From positions 1-30,347 of IMG/VR virus record IMGVR_UViG_3300030406_000890: a DNA stretch of 30,347 bases. One strand, written 5' to 3'. Under the pieces are notes generated by a model, which saw nothing but the letters and a program-made list of their open reading frames with translations, ran no database searches and had not been told where the DNA came from. This DNA is from a virus. Position 1 is the stretch's first letter. The number at the start of each line of letters is the position of its first letter. The translations under genes and the position numbers were made by a program. Shown here one piece after another: positions 24,074-30,347 of this stretch.

Positions 24074-24139
24074 ATGAAATACATCGTAGCGACAGTTTAT
24101 TTTTCAGTGGTAACTGCTTTTGTAGTTAACTGTATATAG
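24074..24139 (+). CDS. 21-residue hydrophobic peptide, possible mini-holin
   Basis: A very short frame between the endolysin and the next gene: ATG at 24074, stop TAG at 24137. The product begins with one Lys (MKYIVATVYFSVV) and is otherwise hydrophobic, long enough for one membrane pass, ending VVNCI. The start lies two bases after the endolysin stop. The stop overlaps an AGGAG-like ribosome site of the following gene (TATAGGAGAGG). Position and composition fit a small lysis regulator or holin. It could also be chance coding in a short gap. The Cys is not preceded by a lipobox small residue, so a lipoprotein is unlikely. Confidence 0.5.
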   Translation: MKYIVATVYFSVVTAFVVNCI

Positions 24140-24148
24140 GAGAGGTGT

Positions 24149-24511
24149 GTGGAAGGAGCCATAGACATACGCCTAGTTGTTACTCTAGCTGGTATACTAT
24201 TTAGTGTAGCAGGAGCTAGTGCTGTGGCAAAGTTACAGATCAAACAGTTAATAGAAAAACTAGAAGATATGGAACAACGTCTACGTAGATTAGATTCTAG
24301 GGGTGATAAGTTAGCCACGCTTACGGAGACACAAGAACAAAGGATAGATATCTTGGCTAAGATGTCATCTCCTGAGAACTTGAGACGTGATCATATGAAT
24401 ATAGCAGAGATGAGTACACATATTAAAAGGCTACAAAAGGACTGTGACAGGCTATATTCCATGCATAATGGGTCACATCCTCCTGTAGCCAGTGAGAAGA
24501 AGGCAGAATAA
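24149..24511 (+). CDS. Membrane-anchored coiled-coil protein, lysis candidate
   Basis: A 120-residue protein from a GTG at 24149, preceded by AGGAGAGG. Residues 8-30 form one hydrophobic segment (LVVTLAGILFSVAGASAVAK). A long coiled coil follows to about residue 105 (QLIEKLEDMEQRLRRLDSRG; LTETQEQRIDILAKM; IKRLQKDCDRLYSMH). The short tail is Pro/Ser/Lys-rich. One TM plus an extended coiled coil directly behind an endolysin fits an inner-membrane spanin (Rz-like) or a holin accessory. No embedded outer-membrane lipoprotein frame was found, which weakens the spanin reading. Confidence 0.75.
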   Translation: MEGAIDIRLVVTLAGILFSVAGASAVAKLQIKQLIEKLEDMEQRLRRLDSRGDKLATLTETQEQRIDILAKMSSPENLRRDHMNIAEMSTHIKRLQKDCDRLYSMHNGSHPPVASEKKAE

Positions 24512-24520
24512 GATAAATCC

Positions 24521-24627
24521 TCTGTATCAAGCTAGGAGCGTCATACAGAAGAATCAGTACCTTTCGGCTAGGTACATACCTGACGGGTTAGAGAAGGCTA
24601 CTCAGTGGCTTTCCTAGCCCGTTTTTT
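24521..24627 (+). other. Series of three RNA hairpins at operon end
   Basis: Three stem-loops follow one another after the last plus-strand gene. A perfect 7-bp stem pairs TCTGTAT (24521-24527) with ATACAGA (24543-24549) around 15 bases. A 5-bp stem pairs GTACC (24557-24561) with GGTAC (24571-24575). The terminator stem follows. The arrangement could be a stable mRNA 3' end or a small RNA processed from it. There is no tRNA cloverleaf. Confidence 0.4.
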
Positions 24628-24629
24628 TT
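24583..24629 (+). terminator. Intrinsic terminator of the late operon
   Basis: ACGGG at 24583 pairs with CCCGT at 24618-24622. The stem extends through TTAG and GAA with one mismatch and wobbles to about 14 pairs around a loop near ACTCAGT. It is followed by eight T (24622-24629). It lies between the two convergent operons. No T-run exists on the other side, so it should work mainly on plus-strand transcripts. Confidence 0.85.
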
Positions 24630-24635
24630 AGATTG

Positions 24636-24968
24636 TTAAGCCAAAATATGCTGACCTTTTGTCTTTCCATCAACAAGTATCCAATCATTAGTTTTTTCAT
24701 TAAAAGTTAGTATCTTTACTCCTAATTTTACTTGAAGCTCTCTTAACTTTGGAATGCGTATACGTTTTTGGTCATCACATAGATGAGTAGTTTTAACATC
24801 TATTTTTAATATTTCATTTGTTTCTTTATTTAAAGCTATTATATCAACGGGGCCACAGGCACAATCATTACGAAAAACTTCATATCCCTGTTTAAGAAGC
24901 CAACATACAGCTTGAAGCTCTAGTAAATCTCCAACTTTAGTTGCATCAAGTTTTACATTATTTTCCAT
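24636..24968 (-). CDS. PD-(D/E)XK nuclease, small
   Basis: A 110-residue protein with the pattern of stand-alone PD-(D/E)XK endonucleases (PDDEXK_5-like). GDLLELQAVCWLLKQGYEVF gives the first acidic residue (Glu17). ACGPVDIIALN gives Asp42. ILKIDVKTTH gives the Asp57-x-Lys59 pair. The C-terminal part (RIRIPKLRELQVKLGVKILT) fits the closing alpha/beta portion. In phages such nucleases serve in recombination, Holliday junction cleavage or genome trimming. Here it is the last gene after the small terminase subunit, so a packaging-related role is possible. Two bases separate it from the terminase gene. No minus-strand T-rich terminator is obvious after it. Confidence 0.8.
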   Translation of the reverse strand: MENNVKLDATKVGDLLELQAVCWLLKQGYEVFRNDCACGPVDIIALNKETNEILKIDVKTTHLCDDQKRIRIPKLRELQVKLGVKILTFNEKTNDWILVDGKTKGQHILA

Positions 24969-24970
24969 AT

Positions 24971-25462
24971 TTACTCTACCAGTATGGATTTTCTCTCTTC
25001 ACCGCCCTCAAACGGTTCTTCTGCATCGTCGCTATCATTTTCTTCAAATAGTGCATCAGCGAAGTCACACTTAGATAAAAGCTGTACAACTTTCTCTTCT
25101 CCCAATACATTGAGGCAACCTATGATAGCTGTCTCCAATGTTTCTTTATCCATAGATAAACCAGTATCACTATTTGCACCACGAATACGAGATAGTAACT
25201 CCAATGCTTTAATCGCACTGTTGGTGTGTCCATTTGCTTTGGCAAACTCATACTGGTTTTCTATTTCCTCTATTACATTAACATCAGTCTCAAGCTGCTG
25301 CTCTAGTTCATGTACTCTATCAATTACTTCTTGACTTTGAAGTAGGCGATAGCCCTGATTATAAGCTGATGCAGCAGCATATCCAGCAGCCTTTGCAGCC
25401 TCAGTTGCATTGCGGTGCAGCACGTAAGCCTGTGCAAACTTTTCTTGCTTTTCGTTTAGCAT
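24971..25462 (-). CDS. terS: Terminase small subunit
   Basis: A 163-residue protein whose N-terminus carries the Terminase_2 helix-turn-helix signature: LNEKQEKFAQAYVLHRNATE then AAKAAGYAAASAYNQGYRLL at residues 2-42. After it come long helices (QEVIDRVHELEQQLETDVNV; YEFAKANGHTNSAIKALELL), as expected for the oligomerisation core, and an acidic tail (EENDSDDAEEPFEGGEE). It recognises the packaging site and regulates the large subunit, which is not in this window. Its position on the opposite strand from the structural genes, next to a holin, is unusual. It overlaps the holin stop as TAATG. Confidence 0.85.
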   Translation of the reverse strand: MLNEKQEKFAQAYVLHRNATEAAKAAGYAAASAYNQGYRLLQSQEVIDRVHELEQQLETDVNVIEEIENQYEFAKANGHTNSAIKALELLSRIRGANSDTGLSMDKETLETAIIGCLNVLGEEKVVQLLSKCDFADALFEENDSDDAEEPFEGGEERKSILVE

Positions 25463-25869
25463 TACTTCTTCATGTTATTTCTGGCTACACCTTTCCACTT
25501 CTCAAATGAACGGGCTGCGCCAAGACCAAGGAGGGCCATGATTAAACTAACAAGCTCACCTGTTTCCAGTGATGGTAGTGTTACCTGTGGATACCACGTT
25601 ATAATAATCCAAGAAGATATAGGTGCTAATATAAACTGCCATGCCAAAGCAAAGCAACATACCCACATAATAGCTGGCCTTGCTCCACTAACAAAGATAG
25701 AGGGGTGTTTTGCCTGTTCTATATTTGCCTGTGCCTGTGCAAGATCAAGAGACATCATCTGTTGTTTTAGTTCTGCATTAAGCCTAGTCTTTAAATCTTT
25801 ATCTTCAACGAACTTATCAAGAACTTTACCAGCCACACCAATGACTGAATCTGCAATACCTAATACCAT
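25462..25869 (-). CDS. Holin of the GTA 3-TM type
   Basis: A 135-residue protein. An amphipathic N-terminal half (VIGVAGKVLDKFVEDKDLKT, then LAQAQANIEQAKHPSIFVSG) precedes the diagnostic ARPAIMWVCCFALAWQFILA segment and two more hydrophobic stretches (SSWIIITWYP; LVSLIMALLGLGAARS). It ends FEKWKGVARNNMKK. This order (Lys/Gln-rich helix, 'SxFVxGxRPAIxWVC', 'LLGLGxxRxxEKxKG') is that of GTA_holin_3TM. It would release the M15 endolysin. It is in a different operon from the endolysin, so the two are probably coordinated by timing rather than co-transcription. It overlaps both neighbours by one base. Confidence 0.9.
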   Translation of the reverse strand: MVLGIADSVIGVAGKVLDKFVEDKDLKTRLNAELKQQMMSLDLAQAQANIEQAKHPSIFVSGARPAIMWVCCFALAWQFILAPISSWIIITWYPQVTLPSLETGELVSLIMALLGLGAARSFEKWKGVARNNMKK

Positions 25870-26561
25870 TAGTCTTTCTCCTCTGCCTTGTTCTTCATCT
25901 TAATGATGCGAGGGTACTGATCAATACGATACCCCAGTGTTTCAAATGTTTTAGTATCTTGGTCTGTCATTGTATCAGCAAATACATAGATAGTCAAGTG
26001 TTTATAGTCTCTGCTTTTGTGGGCAAACAGTTGTAGCCAATCATCAGGATCAAATACAGATATGTGTGCATTACGTCCATCAGGTAAAGTTTTCATAGCC
26101 TTAAAACAGGCAACATTTATAAATACCATCTTTCGTGCATAGCCAAATATTTCATCTACAACCCATGATAAATCATCTTTAGCTATATGTTCAAGAACAT
26201 CTGTACAAACTACAGCATCCCTCTTCTGCCCCGGTCTTGTGCTATACTTCTCATAGGCTGGATCATACAAAGCAAACTCTTCTAGCCCCCAGTATTCAGG
26301 AAGAGGACAATCAATCTCATTGGTGATTGTCTTGTAGTCCTCTCCATATAGAACACCTTTACCACAACCATAGTCTATCACAGACTTACAATTATTAGCT
26401 TCTAAATATGCTTTGATAAGATCAACAAACTTTAGAAGACTGCGGCCATTAAACATACCCTCTCCTTGAGCATGTTTCTCTTCATACATTTTAATTAGAT
26501 TACCAAAATCATCAGAGGGATTAAGTCTACTGTTGCCGTTGTCTATATCAATATTAGTCAT
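25869..26561 (-). CDS. SAM-dependent class I methyltransferase
   Basis: A 230-residue enzyme from the ATG at 26561. The frame is open further upstream, but that part lies inside the previous gene and is Arg/Trp-rich, so I reject it. Motif I is VIDYGCGKGVLY at residues 61-72. An acidic second motif follows at about 99 (LYDPAYEKYS). RDAVVCTDVLEHIAKDDLSW at 114-133 is a typical motif II/post-I region. DPDDWLQLFAHK lies near 171. The remainder gives a C-terminal beta hairpin. The DVLEHI motif is common in small-molecule or sugar methyltransferases. Its start overlaps the preceding sugar-related gene by eight bases (ATGACTAA). It probably acts on a glycan or sugar nucleotide; the substrate is unknown. 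Confidence 0.85.
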   Translation of the reverse strand: MTNIDIDNGNSRLNPSDDFGNLIKMYEEKHAQGEGMFNGRSLLKFVDLIKAYLEANNCKSVIDYGCGKGVLYGEDYKTITNEIDCPLPEYWGLEEFALYDPAYEKYSTRPGQKRDAVVCTDVLEHIAKDDLSWVVDEIFGYARKMVFINVACFKAMKTLPDGRNAHISVFDPDDWLQLFAHKSRDYKHLTIYVFADTMTDQDTKTFETLGYRIDQYPRIIKMKNKAEEKD

Positions 26562-28908
26562 CGTAATATCCTTTAAATTGTGGACGCCTCTCTTGCGATA
26601 CTTTGATGTCCCACAGGTCAGCAACCATAGTATCTTTACCATGATAAGATAGCACACCCTCCAGACCGGGATCATTAAATACTTTCTCACAGTCCTGCGC
26701 CATAGCAAGTAACTCACCTGTAGTCCAGTATGTGTTTTCTTTTACATTGACCTGTATATACTTTGGCTTGGGAACCTCTCCACCCTCAGTATCACCAGTG
26801 GTCTCTGTCTTCTCCTCATCAGTAGGCTCATCTCTGCAACAATCAAAACCAAATAGATGTATATCTCTGAAGCCCATTGTGTGCAGCATACCAATGCCAC
26901 GCATAGCAGCGCATGTGCCACCAGTAATAAGCGTAGCTCCCTGTGGTATGCCAAGCTCCTGACTTAGTTTAACCTGCTGGTTCTCAATAGCTTTGCCTTG
27001 TTCATCCTCCTCACGTAGTGAATCAGTGAAAGCGTGCCAGCCCCATATAGTTGCATCACGTTCTATCAGATGTTCTGTAACAGAGGGGTCTGTCATAGAT
27101 GCAACAAAGAACTTCATGTTAGGATCAAAGTCTTTGAACAAGTCTTTGCGTGTAATATTGTGTGTGCTTTTACCTGTGATAGGTCTGGGATCAAGAACAA
27201 TACAACCCCAAGGAGTGATACCATTCTTAACAAGCCCCGGCAGTGCATGTTTAACCGTAAGTATTTTTGTTTTGGGATTTTCAAATAGAAACTGTTTTAA
27301 ATATTCATAGTCAAGATAAGGACCAGCAGATATGATAGCTGCCTTGTCTTTGTGTGCTGGGTGTTTCTGAACCCACCTGTCTTTACCAATGTGGTTTAGA
27401 TTTGTTTTGATGTTGTTGCGTATGTACTCTTTTGGCACTGAGTCTCTGGGATGCACAACTATAGGAACCTGCTTTAGTTCAGCAGGAATATCAGGCAGCT
27501 TCTCGTCGTGAATAAATACAACAAGATGTGTGCGACCACCATCTAACACTTTGTCATCAGAGGGTAGCACATGTTTACGTACCACAGCTTTCTCATCAAA
27601 AGATGTCCAGCCATCCTCTGTTGTTTTCTCCTCGTTGACTTTCTTTGTGGCAATAGAATCAAAAAGATTTTTCATACCCTGATATTTGTCATCAGGTGTT
27701 TTGTCATCGTCGTCTTTGGTAAAGAAGTGATCACCCATAACAACAGGAACAGTCTTGAGAATATCGTACTCATGCTTTACAGTTTCAATACTGTTGCCGC
27801 TACCCATCAATGCAAAGTCTACCTCCTCCATAAAGATAGGACGTAGAGTATCTCTGACGTTACCTTTGTATAACTCATAAGTAAACTGTTTGCCTTTCTC
27901 TTTGCTCATGTGTTCAGCAAACTCGTCAAACCTTTTCTCCACTGCTTTCCTAGTATTGTGAGGTTTGGCGTTGAACTCTTCTTTGTCTGTCTCTACTGTT
28001 GCATCTTCAAATAAATCATAACCAATGTAGTGAACTGTATCCGTTCTATCAAAGGCAGCAAGAGCCATCTCTATAGCACGGCCACCATTCCATGTTCCTG
28101 TTTCCAGAATGGTACTTGGTTTGTAGAAACGAATAGTATCTGCAAGCTGCTTGTATCTACCGGGAAGAATGTCAGGCGTAGTCTCTGTATCAGATAAATC
28201 AATAACTCTCTTGCCTGAACTGTCTCTGATATTCACAGAGTTTTTGTCGTTGATATTAACAATCAAGTTCTCCATGCCAACAAACTCATGAACAGTCATG
28301 CCATGTGCAGTGTAGATCGTAACAAGTCTGCTAAGAATAAATGCAGCAGTCCACTCACGGTAGTTGGTAAACTCACCTGACATGTAGGAGCCACGCCAAT
28401 CACCCATAATATCTACAGCAGTCTGACGAGATAAATTAAATGCCATAAGGTAGGATGTTTCTGGCGTATATATAAAGTCTACAGAATACTTAGGGTCAGG
28501 AAAATAATAATCTAGTGTGGATGATCTGATGTCCTTTACAGTAGCGCACATAGGATCAAGCCACAAAAGCCAACAACCCTGATTGTTGAAGCCACACTCT
28601 GTAATAGCAAAGACTTCTGGTCCTGATGACAGTGCATCAAGCAGTTCTGTATACTGCACCACACCATCTTCAGTGCCATCGTGATCTTGGTTTTCTTCTA
28701 CAAAAGTATTGTACTCTTCAATATCTTCTAGATTGTGGTAGTGAATGTTCTTGGCTTCAGGCAGAGAGTAGTTACTGATATCAAGATTATAATAATAACA
28801 GTGAAACTCTATGTTGGGTTGCCAGTTATCTTTGAACTCATTGAGGAGTTTGAAGCCATTCTTTTTTAGCTTCTTCTCATCAAAGCATGTTACAATTTTA
28901 TATGTCAT
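26554..28908 (-). CDS. Three-domain protein: GT-like, methyltransferase-like, DUF115-like
   Basis: A 784-residue protein from the ATG at 28908; earlier starts lie inside the upstream gene. Residues 1-215 look like a GT-A glycosyltransferase (TYKIVTCFDEKKLKKNGFKL; GCWLLWLDPMCATV at 111-124), but the usual DxD is reduced to D-P-M. Residues 250-460 resemble Methyltransf_24: TILETGTWNGGRAIEMAL at 266-283 as motif I, VHYIGYDLFED at 292-302, then VDFALMGSGNSIETVKHEYD and VVMGDHFF. Residues 521-700 match DUF115 / MptE-like proteins (KAAIISAGPYLDYEYLKQF; GATLITGGTCAAMRGIGM; DIHLFGFDCC), a family tied to surface-glycan and flagellin glycosylation loci. The substrate is unknown. A glycan-modifying multienzyme is the best inference. 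Confidence 0.75.
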   Translation of the reverse strand: MTYKIVTCFDEKKLKKNGFKLLNEFKDNWQPNIEFHCYYYNLDISNYSLPEAKNIHYHNLEDIEEYNTFVEENQDHDGTEDGVVQYTELLDALSSGPEVFAITECGFNNQGCWLLWLDPMCATVKDIRSSTLDYYFPDPKYSVDFIYTPETSYLMAFNLSRQTAVDIMGDWRGSYMSGEFTNYREWTAAFILSRLVTIYTAHGMTVHEFVGMENLIVNINDKNSVNIRDSSGKRVIDLSDTETTPDILPGRYKQLADTIRFYKPSTILETGTWNGGRAIEMALAAFDRTDTVHYIGYDLFEDATVETDKEEFNAKPHNTRKAVEKRFDEFAEHMSKEKGKQFTYELYKGNVRDTLRPIFMEEVDFALMGSGNSIETVKHEYDILKTVPVVMGDHFFTKDDDDKTPDDKYQGMKNLFDSIATKKVNEEKTTEDGWTSFDEKAVVRKHVLPSDDKVLDGGRTHLVVFIHDEKLPDIPAELKQVPIVVHPRDSVPKEYIRNNIKTNLNHIGKDRWVQKHPAHKDKAAIISAGPYLDYEYLKQFLFENPKTKILTVKHALPGLVKNGITPWGCIVLDPRPITGKSTHNITRKDLFKDFDPNMKFFVASMTDPSVTEHLIERDATIWGWHAFTDSLREEDEQGKAIENQQVKLSQELGIPQGATLITGGTCAAMRGIGMLHTMGFRDIHLFGFDCCRDEPTDEEKTETTGDTEGGEVPKPKYIQVNVKENTYWTTGELLAMAQDCEKVFNDPGLEGVLSYHGKDTMVADLWDIKVSQERRPQFKGYYDD

Positions 28909-29668
28909 ATGGTTTAATAATTCCTTTTCCGGCAAGGTAGGTGTAGTCTCCATTCCACTCAGCGGCATATCTTCCATCAATCTCTCTGGAACATTTCCAC
29001 TCTTTGAACCACGGTCCTCCTGTAGTAAAGTGTACATTCTTTGCTTCTATCTCCTCTGGTGAGTGACCATCTAGCCAGTTCCATTCTTGGTGTATAGTTC
29101 CTATGTCGCCTTCTTTATCAGGCAACCACTCAAAGCCATGCAGCCAAGATCCCGGTTGTGTATTAACATCAATAGGATTTAGTCTCTTGTTAAGTTCATG
29201 ACCACAGTTCCAAAGAATAAGGCTTGACCAGTTCTTACGGCGGTAGGACTCTTGCTTACGGCCATCCATCTTAAACTCTTCAGTTGGTTCATACTTGTGT
29301 TTAACACAGTATAGTGGATAGTAATCTATATTGTATTCGTCAAATAAATCGTTAATGTCAGTGCGAAGATACATGTCGCAGTCCATGTACAATGCCCAAC
29401 CCTGATACATGTTTAATGCAGGGACAAGAAAACGTGTGAAGCTAAAGTCAGTAGAGAACGGCTTACCATCTATGTCATCAATCATCTGCCCATCTTTGAC
29501 AGTATGCTTACGATTATATAAACCCATACGTTCTACAATATCTTTTCGTATTGGCTTGATGTCTACATTATCAACAGAGATACGTTCTATAGTAAACTTC
29601 AATACCTCATAAGCTACATCCTCTCTTGGATCATAGCCAATGTAAACTGTGTTGGGTGACTTTCTCAT
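28898..29668 (-). CDS. GT8-like glycosyltransferase
   Basis: A 256-residue protein. It starts with a nucleotide-binding strand (TVYIGYDPREDVAYEVLKFT) and has PFSTDFSFTRFLVPALNMYQ at 70-89. The DxD motif follows in GWALYMDCDMYLRTDINDLF (Asp96, Asp98). Further on come VKHKYEP, KNWSSLILWNCGHELN, PGSWLHGFEWLPD, GTIHQEWNWLDG and HFTTGGPWFKEW. These fit GT8-like retaining glycosyltransferases of the GT-A fold and relatives I remember from marine viruses. AGGAG at 29674-29678, overlapping the upstream stop, gives the ribosome site. It overlaps the next gene by 11 bases, so both should be made together. Confidence 0.85.
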   Translation of the reverse strand: MRKSPNTVYIGYDPREDVAYEVLKFTIERISVDNVDIKPIRKDIVERMGLYNRKHTVKDGQMIDDIDGKPFSTDFSFTRFLVPALNMYQGWALYMDCDMYLRTDINDLFDEYNIDYYPLYCVKHKYEPTEEFKMDGRKQESYRRKNWSSLILWNCGHELNKRLNPIDVNTQPGSWLHGFEWLPDKEGDIGTIHQEWNWLDGHSPEEIEAKNVHFTTGGPWFKEWKCSREIDGRYAAEWNGDYTYLAGKGIIKPYDI

Positions 29669-29676
29669 CGTATCTC

Positions 29677-29907
29677 CTAATTTTTATCTGATGCAGACTT
29701 AAATATAAAAGCTGTAAAAACAATCCCAAGAAGAAACAGGACATGACCAACGACTAACTCACCGTACCATATCCATGATGTTGTTGCTGCACAAAAGATT
29801 GTTGACCACATAACACTAAGCACAATCATAGTTTGTAAACGCTGTGCAGGTGGCAAGGCTCGTAATGGATTAATCTTTGAGTCCATTAATTGTTCATACA
29901 TATTCAT
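29677..29907 (-). CDS. Small two-helix membrane protein
   Basis: A 76-residue protein. A hydrophilic N-terminus (YEQLMDSKINPLRALPPAQR) leads into two hydrophobic segments, about residues 26-46 (MIVLSVMWSTIFCAATTSWI) and 50-70 (ELVVGHVLFLLGIVFTAFIF), with a short polar tail. I recall the NPLRALPPAQRxQxMxxLSxMWS pattern from other marine phage genomes, without function. GAGG lies eight bases before the ATG. Given the neighbouring glycosylation and holin genes it could be a lipid- or sugar-flipping helper or an antiholin; both are guesses. Confidence 0.75.
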   Translation of the reverse strand: MNMYEQLMDSKINPLRALPPAQRLQTMIVLSVMWSTIFCAATTSWIWYGELVVGHVLFLLGIVFTAFIFKSASDKN

Positions 29908-29926
29908 GTGTTATCCTCATGTAAAA

Positions 29927-29955
29927 TGGGGGAGCAAACACTACTCACTCCCCCA
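29927..29955 (-). terminator. Hairpin with short T tract after hsp20
   Basis: A perfect 8-bp stem, TGGGGGAG (29927-29934) with CTCCCCCA (29948-29955), around a 13-base loop. On the minus strand it follows the Hsp20 stop by seven bases and is followed by TTTT. The short T run suggests partial termination, so Hsp20 could be made in excess over the downstream genes. A symmetric mRNA-stabilising hairpin is the alternative. Confidence 0.7.
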
Positions 29956-29962
29956 AGTTTAG

Positions 29963-30347
29963 TTACAGGCTGTAAACTTTTTCTTTTTTCTCTTCAGGTA
30001 TTACCTTTTGAAGATTGATGGTAAGCATCCCATCACTGAAAGAAGCATCATTTACAACCACGTCTTCGGCAAGAATGAAAGATTTTGAGAAGGGTCGTCT
30101 CGCTATGCCTTTATGTACGATCTTCTTATCGTCTTCCTCTTTAAGTTTCTTGCCGCTAATGGTTAGCTTGTCGGACTCTGTTTTAACTTCCAACTCTTCT
30201 TTGTTGAATCCAGCAGTGGCTAACTCAATAGTGTACTTCCCATCTCCATCTTTGATTAAGTTGTGCGGCGGATAAGAACCTGCACTTGGGTATGGAACAT
30301 TGTCAACTATGCGAACCATTTCATTAAATAGTTTATCATGACCAATC
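29963..30347 (-). CDS. hsp20: Hsp20 small heat-shock protein (partial)
   Basis: An IbpA-type small chaperone. The frame stays open to the window edge, and upstream codons read IGHDKLFNEMVRIVDN, which fits the (G)FDRLFxx start of IbpA-like proteins. The ATG at 30319 is therefore internal and the gene begins outside the window. The alpha-crystallin domain runs from SYPPHNLIKDGDGKYTIELA through GFNKEELEVKTESDKLTISG, the KGIARRPFSKSFILAEDVVV segment and DASFSDGMLTINLQKVIPEE, ending KKEKVYSL. It keeps unfolded proteins soluble. Hsp20 is a frequent virion-region gene in marine phages, probably aiding assembly. Confidence 0.93.
   Translation of the reverse strand, partial: IGHDKLFNEMVRIVDNVPYPSAGSYPPHNLIKDGDGKYTIELATAGFNKEELEVKTESDKLTISGKKLKEEDDKKIVHKGIARRPFSKSFILAEDVVVNDASFSDGMLTINLQKVIPEEKKEKVYSL

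Noticed and set aside
24074-24139. Rz1-type lipoprotein reading of the small hydrophobic frame
   Set aside because: The residue before Cys is Asn, not Gly/Ala/Ser, and only one residue follows the Cys, so no outer-membrane spanin can be formed.
24512-24629. Possible tRNA in the gap between operons
   Set aside because: Hairpins are present, but there is no acceptor stem pairing, no T-loop TTCRANNC and no anticodon arm of correct spacing.
25472-25903. 143-residue plus-strand frame opposite the holin
   Set aside because: It lies fully antisense to a convincing GTA-type holin, has a Cys/Ser-rich product with no domain pattern, and no ribosome site fits the operon.
26562-26717. N-terminal extension of the methyltransferase
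   Set aside because: The extra 52 residues are read within the three-domain gene and are Arg/Trp-rich with no family resemblance. The ATG at 26561 sits at an ordinary coupled stop/start overlap.
28909-29037. N-terminal extension of the three-domain protein
   Set aside because: These codons lie inside the GT8 gene. The product matches GT-like proteins only from MTYKIVTCFD onward, encoded from 28908.

Overview
The window is part of a tailed double-stranded DNA phage genome, most likely a short-tailed, P22-like marine phage of the kind known mainly from uncultured seawater viromes and SAR11/SAR116-type hosts. This rests on three things seen here. There is a candidate P22 gp4-like adaptor and a gp10-like tail hub, with no tape-measure or sheath gene between them. 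There are very large candidate ejection proteins and lectin-like fibres. The DNA is AT-rich by eye, with almost no spacing between genes. Host and taxonomy are inferences from remembered family resemblance, not from a search. Portal, major capsid and large terminase genes are not in the window and presumably lie outside it.

Plus strand, 1-24629, is one long tightly packed late operon. Bases 2-4185 hold eleven small to medium genes, nine of them strongly Lys/Arg-rich. One of these, at 3173-3436, is built from a 54-bp tandem repeat. Bases 4185-5134 hold a putative head-tail adaptor and a Cys-containing zinc-ribbon-like protein. Bases 5131-14118 are the fibre/adhesin block: an 842-residue protein with a 12-residue beta-type repeat, a 1429-residue protein with duplicated lectin-like modules, a tail-fibre chaperone candidate, a small protein and a second fibre. 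Bases 14128-16450 hold the gp10-like hub and two small proteins. Bases 16447-23688 hold a conserved virion-type protein and two large candidate DNA-ejection proteins. Bases 23688-24511 look like a lysis cassette: an M15 peptidase endolysin, a 21-residue hydrophobic peptide, and a membrane protein with a coiled coil. The operon ends in a run of hairpins, the last one an intrinsic terminator.

Minus strand, 30347 down to 24636, is a convergent second operon. In transcription order it encodes an Hsp20 chaperone (cut by the window end), a hairpin with a weak U tract, a small two-helix membrane protein, a GT8-like glycosyltransferase, a three-part protein (glycosyltransferase-like, methyltransferase-like, DUF115-like), a SAM methyltransferase, a 3-TM holin, the small terminase subunit and a PD-(D/E)XK nuclease. 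The sugar-handling and methyl-transfer genes have overlapping ends and run directly into the holin and terminase genes. This suggests glycan modification expressed together with late functions.

Nearly all gene joints overlap by 1-11 bases (often TAATG or ATGA), so translational coupling is likely throughout. No stretch over 300 bases lacks a gene; the longest gap, 24512-24635, holds the terminator region. I saw no tRNA, CRISPR array, insertion sequence or convincing promoter.
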